Part shown: in pieces, positions 1-10,078 of the stretch
Numbering within the stretch: position 1 is the first letter of the stretch
How the letters are laid out: each line of letters opens with the position of its first letter
Translations under genes and position numbers: made by a program
The notes under the pieces: generated by a model
Told to the model about the DNA's origin: nothing
What the model saw: the letters and a program-made list of their open reading frames with translations, nothing else
Databases searched by the model: none
Assembly (NCBI GenBank): GCA_965204925.1
Contig: OZ242021.1
Location: 2,356,001 to 2,420,000, forward strand
DNA: 64,000 nt
Direction of reading: 5' to 3'
Source of the DNA: G963663315 sp965204925
GTDB lineage: Bacteria > Pseudomonadota > Gammaproteobacteria > Arenicellales > Poriferihabitantaceae

Positions 1-81
1 CAGGTTTCGTGAAAATTATCTGAATCGTCCTTATAGTCCGATTATTATTACGATTTTCGTAAATTGAACAAACAAAAAACC

Positions 82-645
82 ATGAAAAAACGAGCCTTCT
101 CTATCCGGCCGCTGCGTGTCGCACCGGTTGATAAAAAGAGTGAACCCGGCAGAACCGCTGCCAAAATGGTACCCCGTTCCCTGCTGTCCGACCCGTTTAA
201 CCGGTCTATTATCGAACTGTTGCAAGAAGACGGCCGCTTGCCCTACTCGGCGGTCGCGCGCGAACTCGGGACATCCGAGGGGACGGTACGTAATCGGGTG
301 AATCAAATGGTCGATTCAGGCGTTCTGAGGATTGTAGCGGTGGCAGATCCGATGGCGCTCGATCATGCGGCTTATGCGTTTATCGGGTTGACGCTGTCGG
401 CCGGAGCAGACCCGCGTATCGTTGCCAAGCCGTTTGTAGATCGGGAGGAAGTCATGTTCGTCTTGTTTGCAGGCGGGCATTATGATTTGCTCATTGAGGT
501 TCTGTGCAAGACCGATGAGGACATGCGGGACTTCATTCTGGAGATGTGTTACGGACAACCCGATATCAGCAGTGTCGTTCCGATGATGGGGCTGGAAGTG
601 TTCAAATACCAGCTCAAGTGGGATGACCGGCAGTGGTCATCATAG
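82..645 (+). CDS. Lrp/AsnC-family transcriptional regulator
   Basis: This is a probable DNA-binding regulator that responds to an amino acid or related small ligand. An N-terminal winged helix-turn-helix follows a short basic leader, with the recognition region reading around LGTSEGTVRNRVNQMV (about residues 65-80). A C-terminal RAM-type ligand domain follows, including FVLFAGGHYDLLIEV. The length of about 187 residues is slightly above the usual 150-165 because of the leader. The start is uncertain: ATG 82 is preferred over an in-frame TTG at 64, and neither has a clear ribosome binding site. The target genes are not evident; the AGCS amino acid symporter 0.7 kb downstream is a plausible one (inference). 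Confidence 0.85.
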   Translation: MKKRAFSIRPLRVAPVDKKSEPGRTAAKMVPRSLLSDPFNRSIIELLQEDGRLPYSAVARELGTSEGTVRNRVNQMVDSGVLRIVAVADPMALDHAAYAFIGLTLSAGADPRIVAKPFVDREEVMFVLFAGGHYDLLIEVLCKTDEDMRDFILEMCYGQPDISSVVPMMGLEVFKYQLKWDDRQWSS

Positions 646-703
646 CGATGTCGGACGGAATGGACTGCCTTGCAGGTATATGTCCGAACCCGGATAAGCT
701 TGC

Positions 704-732
704 TTGTCTCGGCAATTTGACATCTATATAAT
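704..732 (+). promoter_or_regulatory. sigma70-type promoter for the universal stress gene
   Basis: A -35 box TTGTCT (704-709) and a perfect -10 box TATAAT (727-732) are separated by 17 bp. Transcription would start near 739, giving a leader of about 120 nt before the ATG at 861. An overlapping TTGACA at 717-722 lacks a well-placed -10. Confidence 0.6.
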
Positions 733-738
733 GGCGAT

Positions 739-860
739 TAGTGTGGGCGCTAATGGATGTCTGTCTATATGCGATAGCGAACAGACCTTCGGTTACGCCC
801 GGTTTTTTATGAACCGGATCCTTAATGTCAAGGATTCGCAACCCGAAAACTGGAGGGAGT
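739..860 (+). promoter_or_regulatory. structured 5' leader of the universal stress gene
   Basis: The leader of about 120 nt holds two hairpins: GTCTGT (759-764) pairs with ACAGAC (781-786), and CCGGTT (799-804) pairs with AACCGG (812-817). A good ribosome binding site GGAGG (852-856) follows. No known riboswitch class was recognised. The hairpins could affect RNA stability or translation (inference). Confidence 0.35.
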
Positions 861-1295
861 ATGTCTGATAAAATCCTTGTAGCTCTGGACGGAAGTGAAG
901 GTGGTAAACGCGCATTGGATGTCGCCGTTGAACACGCCAGACTTACCAAATCAAGTCTTCTGCTGGCCTACGTCATTGATTGGTCACCCTACAGCTTCCA
1001 TACCCCCGAAGAATTATCCGAGCGTCATAAACGGCGTGAATCGGAAATTCAACGGGCCAATGATTCGGTTCTTCACCCCGAAGCGTCTGCGCTTGCAGAC
1101 TCCGGGGTCCACGTCGAGACCGTGGTTCGGCATGGTAAAATTGCCGAAACTCTCGTTGAGCTCAGCGAAGAACACAATACTTCACAGATCTATATCGGCA
1201 AGCTGGGCGAATCGCGGATGCGTTCGATGATTTTCGGCAGTGTTACCGCCGCGCTGGTACAAACTGCTTCCGTACCCGTCACTGTTGTTCCCTGA
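861..1295 (+). CDS. universal stress protein, UspA family
   Basis: This is a single-domain cytoplasmic Usp of 144 residues. It begins with the typical KILVALDGSEGG strand-loop. It ends with the G-x2-R-x9-G-S nucleotide-loop region (ESRMRSMIFGSVTAALV) followed by SVPVTVVP, so it is probably of the ATP-binding type. The ATG at 861 is chosen over an in-frame ATG at 825 because a GGAGG ribosome binding site lies 4 bp upstream of it. It has its own promoter and sits 75 bp before the AGCS symporter gene in the same direction, so the two may be cotranscribed. Confidence 0.9.
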   Translation: MSDKILVALDGSEGGKRALDVAVEHARLTKSSLLLAYVIDWSPYSFHTPEELSERHKRRESEIQRANDSVLHPEASALADSGVHVETVVRHGKIAETLVELSEEHNTSQIYIGKLGESRMRSMIFGSVTAALVQTASVPVTVVP

Positions 1296-1370
1296 CGCTG
1301 CTGTGGGGAACCTCGCCAAAGAGTTTGACCAGCCGATTGAACTACACTTTAACAAATAGAGGAAACTAAG

Positions 1371-2870
1371 ATGCGACAAATACTTGCGACACTTGGTTTG
1401 ATGATTGTTTCGTTGACCCATGCTCATGCGGGAATTGATGACGCCATCAATTCCGCAACGGCGCCTGTTGCCGAGTTCATCGGCCGGGTGGTCTTTTTCA
1501 AAATTCCGATTTTCGGCGCCCAGCTGCCGGTAGTCGTTTTGTGGCTGGTGGTCGGAGCCGTATTTTTTACATTTTACATGGGTTTTATCAATCTCCGCGG
1601 ATTCAGGCACGCGATTTCGCTCGCCAAAGGGGATTATGCCGACCCGAACAGCAAGGGTGAGGTTTCCCATTTCCAGGCGCTGGCTACAGCCGTTTCCGGG
1701 ACTGTCGGTATCGGTAATATCGGCGGCGTGGCGGTTGCCGTTACTGTAGGTGGCCCCGGGGCGACGTTCTGGTTGATTCTGGCCGGTTTCCTGGGGATGT
1801 CGACCAAGTTTGTCGAATGTACTCTGGGTGTTAAATATCGGCAGGAATTCAAGGACGGACATGTGTCCGGCGGCCCGATGTATTATTTGAGGAAAGGGTT
1901 TTCCGATCGGGGAATGGAAGGGTTCGGCAAGTTCATGGGTACGTTCTATGCCATTGGCATCTTTATCGGCGCTTTGGGGATCGGCAATATGTTCCAGTCG
2001 AATCAGGCCTATGTACAGCTTAACAATGTGTCCGGTGGAGCGCTGGACGGATTGGGCTGGCTGATAGGGCTGCTTCTGGCTGCGGTCGTATTCGCCGTCA
2101 TTGTCGGCGGCATCAAATCCATTGCGCGAGTCACTGAAAAAATCGTGCCGTTCATGGCCATCTTTTATTGCCTGTTTGCCATTATCGTGATTCTGATGAA
2201 CGCAAACACACTGCCGCAGGTCATTGTCAATATTTTCAATGGCGCATTCACCGGAGAGGGAGTCGCGGGCGGCGCCCTGGGGGCCATGATTATCGGTTTC
2301 CAGCGCGCGGTATTTTCCAATGAGGCGGGTATCGGTTCCGCTTCCATTGCGCACTCCGCCGTTAAAACGGATGAACCCGTTACTGAAGGAATTGTTTCCT
2401 TGCTGGAGCCATTTATCGATACGATCGTAATTTGTACCATTACCGCCCTCGTAATCGGTACCGCCCAGGTTGCCGATCCCGGTTTTGCGGGAAATGCCCA
2501 GGGTGTTGCGATGACTTCGGCGGCGTTCGAACGTGAATTTTCATGGTTCCCGATTCCTCTGGCTTTCGCGGCGCTGCTGTTTGCCTTTTCTACGATGATC
2601 TCCTGGTCCTATTACGGCCTCAAGGGCTGGACTTACATGTTCGGTGAAAGTGTCAGGGGGCAGAATGTCTACAAGATTATTTTTTGTGCTTTTGTCGCGT
2701 TGGGCTGTGTGGTCCAGTTAGGCCCGATTCTTGATATATCGGATGCTCTCGTGTTCCTGATTTGCGTACCCAACATCCTGGGTCTGTACTTTCTGGCTCC
2801 GATCGTCAAGCGGGAAATGAACTCCTACTTCGAACGGGTCAGCAGCGGAGAAATCAGGAAATACAAATAA
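1371..2870 (+). CDS. alanine/glycine:cation symporter family protein (AGCS)
   Basis: This is an inner-membrane sodium- or proton-coupled amino acid carrier of 499 residues with about ten or more hydrophobic segments. The family signature is seen as TVGIGNIGGVAVAVTVGGPG (about residues 115-134). A leading hydrophobic stretch ending AHAG looks like a cleavable signal peptide, as in some longer AGCS members. GAGGAA lies just upstream of the ATG. The substrate is probably alanine, glycine or a related small amino acid, but the sequence does not settle this. A strong inverted repeat follows the gene. Confidence 0.9.
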   Translation: MRQILATLGLMIVSLTHAHAGIDDAINSATAPVAEFIGRVVFFKIPIFGAQLPVVVLWLVVGAVFFTFYMGFINLRGFRHAISLAKGDYADPNSKGEVSHFQALATAVSGTVGIGNIGGVAVAVTVGGPGATFWLILAGFLGMSTKFVECTLGVKYRQEFKDGHVSGGPMYYLRKGFSDRGMEGFGKFMGTFYAIGIFIGALGIGNMFQSNQAYVQLNNVSGGALDGLGWLIGLLLAAVVFAVIVGGIKSIARVTEKIVPFMAIFYCLFAIIVILMNANTLPQVIVNIFNGAFTGEGVAGGALGAMIIGFQRAVFSNEAGIGSASIAHSAVKTDEPVTEGIVSLLEPFIDTIVICTITALVIGTAQVADPGFAGNAQGVAMTSAAFEREFSWFPIPLAFAALLFAFSTMISWSYYGLKGWTYMFGESVRGQNVYKIIFCAFVALGCVVQLGPILDISDALVFLICVPNILGLYFLAPIVKREMNSYFERVSSGEIRKYK

Positions 2871-2890
2871 AGAACGTATGCAGTTTTGAT

Positions 2891-2935
2891 GCCGCCGCAG
2901 GGCAGACACAGGAGAGCTGCCTGCCCTGCGGCGGC
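2891..2935. terminator. 15-bp perfect inverted repeat between convergent genes
   Basis: The arm 2891-2905 is exactly complementary to 2921-2935, with a 15-nt loop. It lies between the converging symporter gene and ahcY, where a bidirectional terminator is expected. Neither side has a clear T run, so it may act as an RNA-stabilising hairpin rather than an intrinsic terminator. Confidence 0.5.
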
Positions 2936-2981
2936 CGGGGTACGATTAAACGAAAGCAACGCCTCAAGGGGGCGGATCCTT

Positions 2982-4400
<1,419 letters not shown>

Positions 4401-4436
4401 AGTGAATTCTCGTTGCAATGTGATACTGGATTTCGA

Positions 4437-5606
4437 TTAGCGGATTCCGGCATCGGCTTTCAATGCGTCCGCCTTGTCTGTTCTTTCCCACGAAAATTCG
4501 GGTTCCGGACGGCCAAAGTGGCCATACGCTGCGGTATTGCGGTAGATCGGGCGAAGCAGGTCGAGACTCCGGACAATAGCTTTGGGGCGCAAGTCGAAAT
4601 GCCGGTCGACCAACTCCTCGATCCGGGTATCATCAATTTTCCCGGTGCCGAAAGTTTCGACCATGACCGATACCGGTTTGGCGACACCGATTGCATAGGC
4701 TACCTGAACCTCACATTTATCAGCCAGACCGGCGGCTACGATGTTTTTCGCTACATAGCGTGTAGCATAGGCGGCGGAACGATCCACTTTAGAGGGGTCC
4801 TTGCCGGAAAATGCCCCGCCTCCATGATGCGCCGACCCGCCATAGGTATCCACAATGATTTTCCGACCGGTCAGGCCGCAGTCAGCGACCGGACCGCCAA
4901 TCTCGAACCGGCCAGTCGGATTGACCAGAAAACGGGTATCGCTATCCAGCATATTGGCGGGTAGTACCGGTTTGATGATTTCTTCAATCACTGCTTCGGA
5001 CAATTCGTCATGACCAATATCCGGGGCGTGCTGGGTTGACAGCACTACGGTGTCGATCGAAACCGGGTCGGCGCCTTTATATTTCACTGTCACCTGGGAT
5101 TTTGCATCGGGACGCAGCCAGGGCAGTTTCCCCGATGTTCGAACTTGCGACTGTCTGGCAACGAGACGGTGGGCATAAGTAATGGGAAAGGGCATCAGCA
5201 CATCAGTTTCGTTGCAGGCATAGCCAAACATCAAGCCCTGATCGCCCGCGCCCTGATCGAGGTCCACCCCTTCGCCTTCATTAACGCCCCGGGCAATGTC
5301 GGGGGATTGCTTGTCGAGCGAAACGAGCACAGCGCAGCTTTTGTGATCGAACCCCATGTCGGATGAATTGTAGCCAATTTCACCAATCATGTTGCGCACT
5401 ACTTCCTGGAAATCCACCACTGCACTGGTCGTGATTTCTCCGGCAACGATCGCCATGCCCGTCGTAACCATCGTTTCGCATGCGACTCTGGATTTTGGAT
5501 CTTCGGCCAGTAACGCGTCGAGTACCGAATCCGAGATCTGGTCCGCGACCTTGTCCGGGTGACCTGCCGAGACCGATTCCGATGTAAACAAACAGGATTT
5601 TGACAT
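4437..5606 (-). CDS. metK: S-adenosylmethionine synthetase
   Basis: It makes S-adenosylmethionine from methionine and ATP in the cytoplasm. The 389-residue protein has normal length and the family motifs ESVSAGHPDK at the N-terminus, GAGDQG near residue 120 and GGGAFSGKD near residue 260. An AGG-type ribosome binding site precedes ATG 5606. It is the first gene of a metK-ahcY pair with its own -10 element in the gap to hisG. Confidence 0.97.
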   Translation of the reverse strand: MSKSCLFTSESVSAGHPDKVADQISDSVLDALLAEDPKSRVACETMVTTGMAIVAGEITTSAVVDFQEVVRNMIGEIGYNSSDMGFDHKSCAVLVSLDKQSPDIARGVNEGEGVDLDQGAGDQGLMFGYACNETDVLMPFPITYAHRLVARQSQVRTSGKLPWLRPDAKSQVTVKYKGADPVSIDTVVLSTQHAPDIGHDELSEAVIEEIIKPVLPANMLDSDTRFLVNPTGRFEIGGPVADCGLTGRKIIVDTYGGSAHHGGGAFSGKDPSKVDRSAAYATRYVAKNIVAAGLADKCEVQVAYAIGVAKPVSVMVETFGTGKIDDTRIEELVDRHFDLRPKAIVRSLDLLRPIYRNTAAYGHFGRPEPEFSWERTDKADALKADAGIR

Positions 5607-5714
5607 TATTTCGTGACCTCAATCAGTGCGCTCGCGACCGGCGCCGTGTATGAAAAGCCGGGCGTGAAAACAAACGACCGGAATATGGAGAAATTCTGAT
5701 ACCGACAAATTATA
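5607..5714 (-). promoter_or_regulatory. metK promoter (-10) and leader
   Basis: On the minus strand a perfect TATAAT lies at 5714-5709. No convincing -35 is visible. The predicted leader of about 95 nt starts with ATCAG and has CTGAT just before the ribosome binding site; these could pair and close a structured leader. I checked by eye for the known SAM and SAH riboswitch consensus and did not recognise one. Confidence 0.4.
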
Positions 5715-5735
5715 GCGCTTTTCGAACCCGGACAT

Positions 5736-6614
5736 CTACACGACCATCTTCCTTAACTCGAACTCCAGAATACCCTCGGCTCCCGCCGCCTTGAGTGTGG
5801 GGATGATCTTTCTTACTTCTTTTTTGCTGATCACCGTTTCTACCGCCAGCCAGCTTTCGTCATATAACTGGTTGATCGTGGGCGCGTGCAAACTCGGCAG
5901 CTGTTTTACCAGCTGATCAATGCGGTCTCCGGGGACATTCATTTTCAGCAGTACCTTTTCACGCGCCGTCAAGGCGCTTTCAAGTAACAGCGCGATTTGT
6001 TCGATTTTCTTTTTCTTCCAGGGATTTTCGAGCGCCGCCCGGTTTGCGATAAACACGGTATGGGTTTCCATCAAATCGCAGACGATGCGCAGTCCATGCG
6101 CCTTGATGGTACTGCCGGTTTCCGTGATTTCCACTGCGGCGTCGGCCAGTCCCTCGACGACCTTGGCTTCAGTCGTGCCCCAGGAAAACTCAATCGTTGC
6201 GTCAATGTTCCTTTCCTTGAGATAGCGTTCCGTGAAATTGACCAGCTCGGTCGAGATTCTCTTTCCCTGGAGGTCTGCAATGGATTGAATGGGCGAGTCG
6301 TTCTTTACAATGAGGACCCAGCGACAGGGTTGGTCGGACGCTTTTGAGTAAACCAGATGAGACATGATCTCCACATCTGCTCCGGTTTCAGCCAGCCAGT
6401 CCTGGCCGGTCAATCCGGCATCCAGAACCCCGTTGGTAATATAGCTTCCCATTTCCTGTGAGCGCACCAGAGAGCAGGTGATTTCAGGATCATCAATGGA
6501 AGGGAAGTAATTACGCGATTTGGTGTTTATATTCCATCCGGCTTGCGCGAACAATTCTCTGGTTGCAGTTTCGAGACTTCCTTTCGGGATGCCGAGTTTG
6601 AGTCTGGTTGTCAT
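5736..6614 (-). CDS. hisG: ATP phosphoribosyltransferase, long form
   Basis: It catalyses the first, feedback-inhibited step of histidine synthesis, joining ATP and PRPP. The protein has 292 residues, matching the long HisG type with a C-terminal regulatory domain that binds histidine. Motifs include LGIPKGSLE at the start and EITETGSTIKAHGLRI near residue 165 in the PRPP-binding loop region. The ATG at 6614 gives the canonical N-terminus; an upstream in-frame extension is not needed. No other his genes are nearby, so it is isolated here between pntB and metK. Confidence 0.93.
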   Translation of the reverse strand: MTTRLKLGIPKGSLETATRELFAQAGWNINTKSRNYFPSIDDPEITCSLVRSQEMGSYITNGVLDAGLTGQDWLAETGADVEIMSHLVYSKASDQPCRWVLIVKNDSPIQSIADLQGKRISTELVNFTERYLKERNIDATIEFSWGTTEAKVVEGLADAAVEITETGSTIKAHGLRIVCDLMETHTVFIANRAALENPWKKKKIEQIALLLESALTAREKVLLKMNVPGDRIDQLVKQLPSLHAPTINQLYDESWLAVETVISKKEVRKIIPTLKAAGAEGILEFELRKMVV

Positions 6615-6684
6615 ACTTTGAGATCCGGTAATCGGGTCAATAGCTGGGGCTTGCCGGGGCTTGGGGATTATAACTTGAACCGGA

Positions 6685-8076
6685 TTACAGTCCGTGTACC
6701 AGCGCCTCGATACTGTCGCGGGCATCTCCGAACAACATGCGGCTGTTGGATTTATAAAACAGCGGATTCTCTATGCCCGCATAACCGCTCGCCATGCTGC
6801 GCTTCAATATGATCACGCTTTTCGCATTCCAGACCTCAATCACAGGCATACCCGCAATCGGGCTGTCAGGAGATTCGATGGCGGCGGGATTGACGATGTC
6901 GTTGGCGCCAATCACCAGTACGACATCTGTCTGCGGGAGTTGCCCGTTTATTTCATCCAGCTCGAAAACAATGTCGTACGGGATGCGGGCTTCAGCCAGT
7001 AACACATTCATGTGGCCGGGCATCCGTCCGGCAACCGGGTGTATGCCGAACGATACCCGCGTATTCCTGTCTCGCAGCTTGCCGGCCAGCTCGGCCACCG
7101 GATGTTGCGCCTGGGCAACCGCCATACCGTATCCCGGCACAATCACCAACGATTCAATGTTCGAAAGTAATTGCGCGGTTTCCGCAACCGAAACAGGGAC
7201 GACATCACCGTTGGCCTGCACAGCAGCCATTGTCGTGGAGTCCGATACTCCGAACCCCCCGGAAATTACGCTCAGGAACCTTCTGTTCATGGCGCGGCAC
7301 ATGATATAGCTCAATATCGCCCCGCTTGATCCGACCAGGGCGCCGGTGACAATCAACAGGTCATTGGAGAGCATGAATCCGGTCGCCGCCGCCGCCCAGC
7401 CGGAATAACTGTTCAGCATCGAAATGACGACCGGCATATCGGCGCCGCCGATAGCGGCTACCATGTGTATGCCGAGCAGGAAGGCGAGCGCTGTCACTAT
7501 GACTAACGGAATTAACCCGGATTCCGGGTTTTCCGCCCGAATGAAATCGAATCCGAGATAAAGGCAGGCCAGCAGGATTACGAGATTGAGCAGATGACGC
7601 GCGGGCAGGATTAGCGGGCGGCCGCCAATCACGCCACTGAGTTTCCCGAACGCGACGACAGACCCGGTAAAGGTCACGGCGCCAATCAGGACACCCAGAT
7701 AAACTTCAATATCGTGAATGGTTCTGGCGACGCCGACGGGCTGGATGCGAATATCCATATAAGTCGAAAAACCGACAAATACGGCCGCCAGCCCAACAAA
7801 ACTATGCAGTATCGCGACCAGCTCCGGCATGGAGGTCATGCGGATTTTCAGAGCGACAATCGTGCCGACAATGGCGCCTGTTATCATGGCGGCCGCAAGC
7901 ATGCCATAGCTTGATATGGAGTCATTGAACAAGGTAGCGGCGATAGCGATACACATGCCGGCGATGCCATAAAGATTGCCTCTTTGCGCGCTCTTCTGGC
8001 TGCTCAGCCCCCCAAGACTCAGGATAAACAGAATGCCCGCCACAATATAGGCTGCTGAAGTGATATTTCCGCCCAT
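6685..8076 (-). CDS. pntB: NAD(P) transhydrogenase subunit beta
   Basis: This is the inner-membrane beta subunit of proton-translocating transhydrogenase, which moves hydride between NADH and NADP. The 463-residue protein has about eight to nine N-terminal membrane helices and a C-terminal NADP-binding domain III with VIVPGYGMAVAQAQ and VLVIGANDIVNPAA. The start MGGNITS at 8076 is 13 bp after pntA. It forms a complex with PntA. Confidence 0.95.
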   Translation of the reverse strand: MGGNITSAAYIVAGILFILSLGGLSSQKSAQRGNLYGIAGMCIAIAATLFNDSISSYGMLAAAMITGAIVGTIVALKIRMTSMPELVAILHSFVGLAAVFVGFSTYMDIRIQPVGVARTIHDIEVYLGVLIGAVTFTGSVVAFGKLSGVIGGRPLILPARHLLNLVILLACLYLGFDFIRAENPESGLIPLVIVTALAFLLGIHMVAAIGGADMPVVISMLNSYSGWAAAATGFMLSNDLLIVTGALVGSSGAILSYIMCRAMNRRFLSVISGGFGVSDSTTMAAVQANGDVVPVSVAETAQLLSNIESLVIVPGYGMAVAQAQHPVAELAGKLRDRNTRVSFGIHPVAGRMPGHMNVLLAEARIPYDIVFELDEINGQLPQTDVVLVIGANDIVNPAAIESPDSPIAGMPVIEVWNAKSVIILKRSMASGYAGIENPLFYKSNSRMLFGDARDSIEALVHGL

Positions 8077-8089
8077 GGCCGGGGAGCCC

Positions 8090-9652
8090 CTACCTGCGAA
8101 ACATGTTGAGCATGCGTTGGGTAACCAGAAACCCGCCCGCGATATTGATGGAGGCAATGGTCACGGCCGTAATGGCAAGCGCCGCGCCCAATAAGGATGA
8201 AGAGTCGATTTGCAGGATAGCGCCAATCACAATGATTCCGCTGATCGCATTGGTGACGCTCATAAGGGGAGTATGCAGGGCAGGGGTGACGTTCCAGATC
8301 ACTTGCCATCCGACAAAACATGCCAGAACGAATACGGTGAAATGGCTCATGAACTCGGCCGGAGCCACCGCGCCGACCCCCAGAATAGCCAGCGCTCCGC
8401 CCGCCATGCCGGCCACGGTTATGGCGGCGCGGCGTTTCCCCGGCGTGCCTTGCGGGCGCGGGGGCATGGTTTCGCGCGCATCGGGTTTCTGTTGTGGTTC
8501 GCGCGCAGACTCTGCCACCGGGGGAGGCCATGTGATCTCTCCCCGATGCGCTACGGTTGTTGCCCGGATTACCGGATCCTCCATATTGAGGTGGATCACG
8601 CCATCCTTATTGGGCGTGAGGTCGGTAATCAGGTGACGAATATTGGTTGCATATAACTGACTGGATTGCGCGGCCATACGACTTGGAAGGTCAGTATAGC
8701 CGACCACGGACACATCGTTAGCCCGGATTACCTCGCCCGGTTCGGTATATTCACAGTTTCCGCCCTGCTCCGCCGCAAGATCGACGATCACGCTTCCGGG
8801 CTTCATGCTGTCCACCATTTGCCGGGTAATCAGCTTCGGGGCCGGCTGCCCGGGGATCAGCGCAGTCGTGATGATGATATCAACCTCTTTGGCCTGTTTG
8901 GCAAAAAGAGCCATTTCCACCTCAATGAATTCATCGCTCATCACCCTGGCGTACCCGCCCGCGCCACCGCCGTCCTCGTCAAAATCCAGCTCGAGGAACG
9001 TCGCGTTCAGGCTTGCGATCTGCTCCTTCACTTCCAGCCGGGTATCGAACGCGCGCACGACGGCGCCCAGACTGACCGCAGTCCCGATTGCTGCCAGACC
9101 GGCTACGCCGGCGCCGATTACCAGAACCCGGGCCGGGTCCACCTTGCCGGCTGCGGTAATCTGCCCGGTGAAGAAGCGCCCGAAATGCTGGGCCGCTTCA
9201 ATCACGGCGCGATATCCCGCTATATTGGACATGGAGGACAGGGCATCCATCTTTTGCGCCCTGGAAATTCGGGGTATGGCGTCCATGGCCAGCACAGTGG
9301 CGCCGGTGGCGCGCAGGCGCTCCATCAGGTCGGGGTTTTGTCCGGGCCAGATGAAACCGATCAGCGTTTTATCGCCGTTCAGCCAACCCGCTTCGTCAGT
9401 CTTTTCGAGCGGATGATAGCGGGGCGGGCGCACTTTGCAGATGATGTCCGCTTCTGCCCACAACTCCCGCGCCGAAGCGCAAATTTCAGCGCCGTTGTCG
9501 ATATAGGACGAGTTGCCGAATCCGGCAGTCAGTCCGGCGTTATCTTCAATTGCGACCGAAAAACCGAGATCGATCAGCCGGGCAGTTTCTGTCGGTGTAC
9601 ATGCCACTCGACATTCATTTTCGTAAATTTCTCCGGGTATTCCTATTTTCAT
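8090..9652 (-). CDS. pntA: NAD(P) transhydrogenase subunit alpha
   Basis: This is the alpha subunit of the proton-pumping transhydrogenase. The first 380 or so residues form the NAD-binding domain I, with VLVIGAGVAGLAAIGTAVSLG near residue 165; the last 130 or so residues contain membrane helices. It is an unsplit E. coli-type alpha chain of 520 residues. The start at MKIGIPGE (9652) matches the family; a longer in-frame extension is not supported. pntAB form an operon with 13 bp between them. Confidence 0.95.
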   Translation of the reverse strand: MKIGIPGEIYENECRVACTPTETARLIDLGFSVAIEDNAGLTAGFGNSSYIDNGAEICASARELWAEADIICKVRPPRYHPLEKTDEAGWLNGDKTLIGFIWPGQNPDLMERLRATGATVLAMDAIPRISRAQKMDALSSMSNIAGYRAVIEAAQHFGRFFTGQITAAGKVDPARVLVIGAGVAGLAAIGTAVSLGAVVRAFDTRLEVKEQIASLNATFLELDFDEDGGGAGGYARVMSDEFIEVEMALFAKQAKEVDIIITTALIPGQPAPKLITRQMVDSMKPGSVIVDLAAEQGGNCEYTEPGEVIRANDVSVVGYTDLPSRMAAQSSQLYATNIRHLITDLTPNKDGVIHLNMEDPVIRATTVAHRGEITWPPPVAESAREPQQKPDARETMPPRPQGTPGKRRAAITVAGMAGGALAILGVGAVAPAEFMSHFTVFVLACFVGWQVIWNVTPALHTPLMSVTNAISGIIVIGAILQIDSSSLLGAALAITAVTIASINIAGGFLVTQRMLNMFRR

Positions 9653-9694
9653 CAGCGTGGTTATTCGAGGGTCATCGGCCGAACGGTCTGTCAA

Positions 9695-10071
9695 CCGCTT
9701 GATCGGACTGTAGCGGCGGTCAGCCGGTACAACTATAAGCGCGAAGATAGCGCTTGATAGCGTATCTTACTCATTTCGCGTCTGCCGGAAAACCCGATTT
9801 CCTGTATATCGGCCCGTTCCTGTTGAATTGCAAGCCTGTATTTTAATACTATTTCATATCTTTTCATTGTGATCGCATCAGGAATGGTTGTATTCCGGCA
9901 TATTCATCGTGTATATATTGAAGCCCGTAGTGATTTATCCGGGCTAACCCGGGGTTGCCTGAAGCGAAAGCGTTGCGGAATTTGGCGAATTTTCGGGCAA
10001 CTTCATGAAAGCTCGCAAACAAGTGACGGTTTTTACCGAATTTTTTATTTCTTTTCAGGAGGAAGTTTGAT
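9695..10071. other. intergenic region between pntA and the autotransporter
   Basis: These 377 bp separate divergent genes and hold no credible ORF. A small hairpin CCGGG-CTAA-CCCGG lies at 9939-9952. Promoters for both sides must lie here, but I see no strong -35/-10 pair. The right edge carries the AGGAGG ribosome binding site (10058-10063) of the autotransporter. Confidence 0.5.
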
Positions 10072-10078
10072 ATGATTT

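Noticed and set aside
1182..2354. 390-codon ORF opposite the AGCS symporter gene
   Set aside because: Highly charged composition without motifs, fully antisense to a well-supported transporter gene.
5607..5735. Known SAM or SAH riboswitch upstream of metK
   Set aside because: The leader does not show the conserved cores of SAM-I, SAM-II, SAM/SAH or SAH classes by eye; only an unassigned structured leader is reported.
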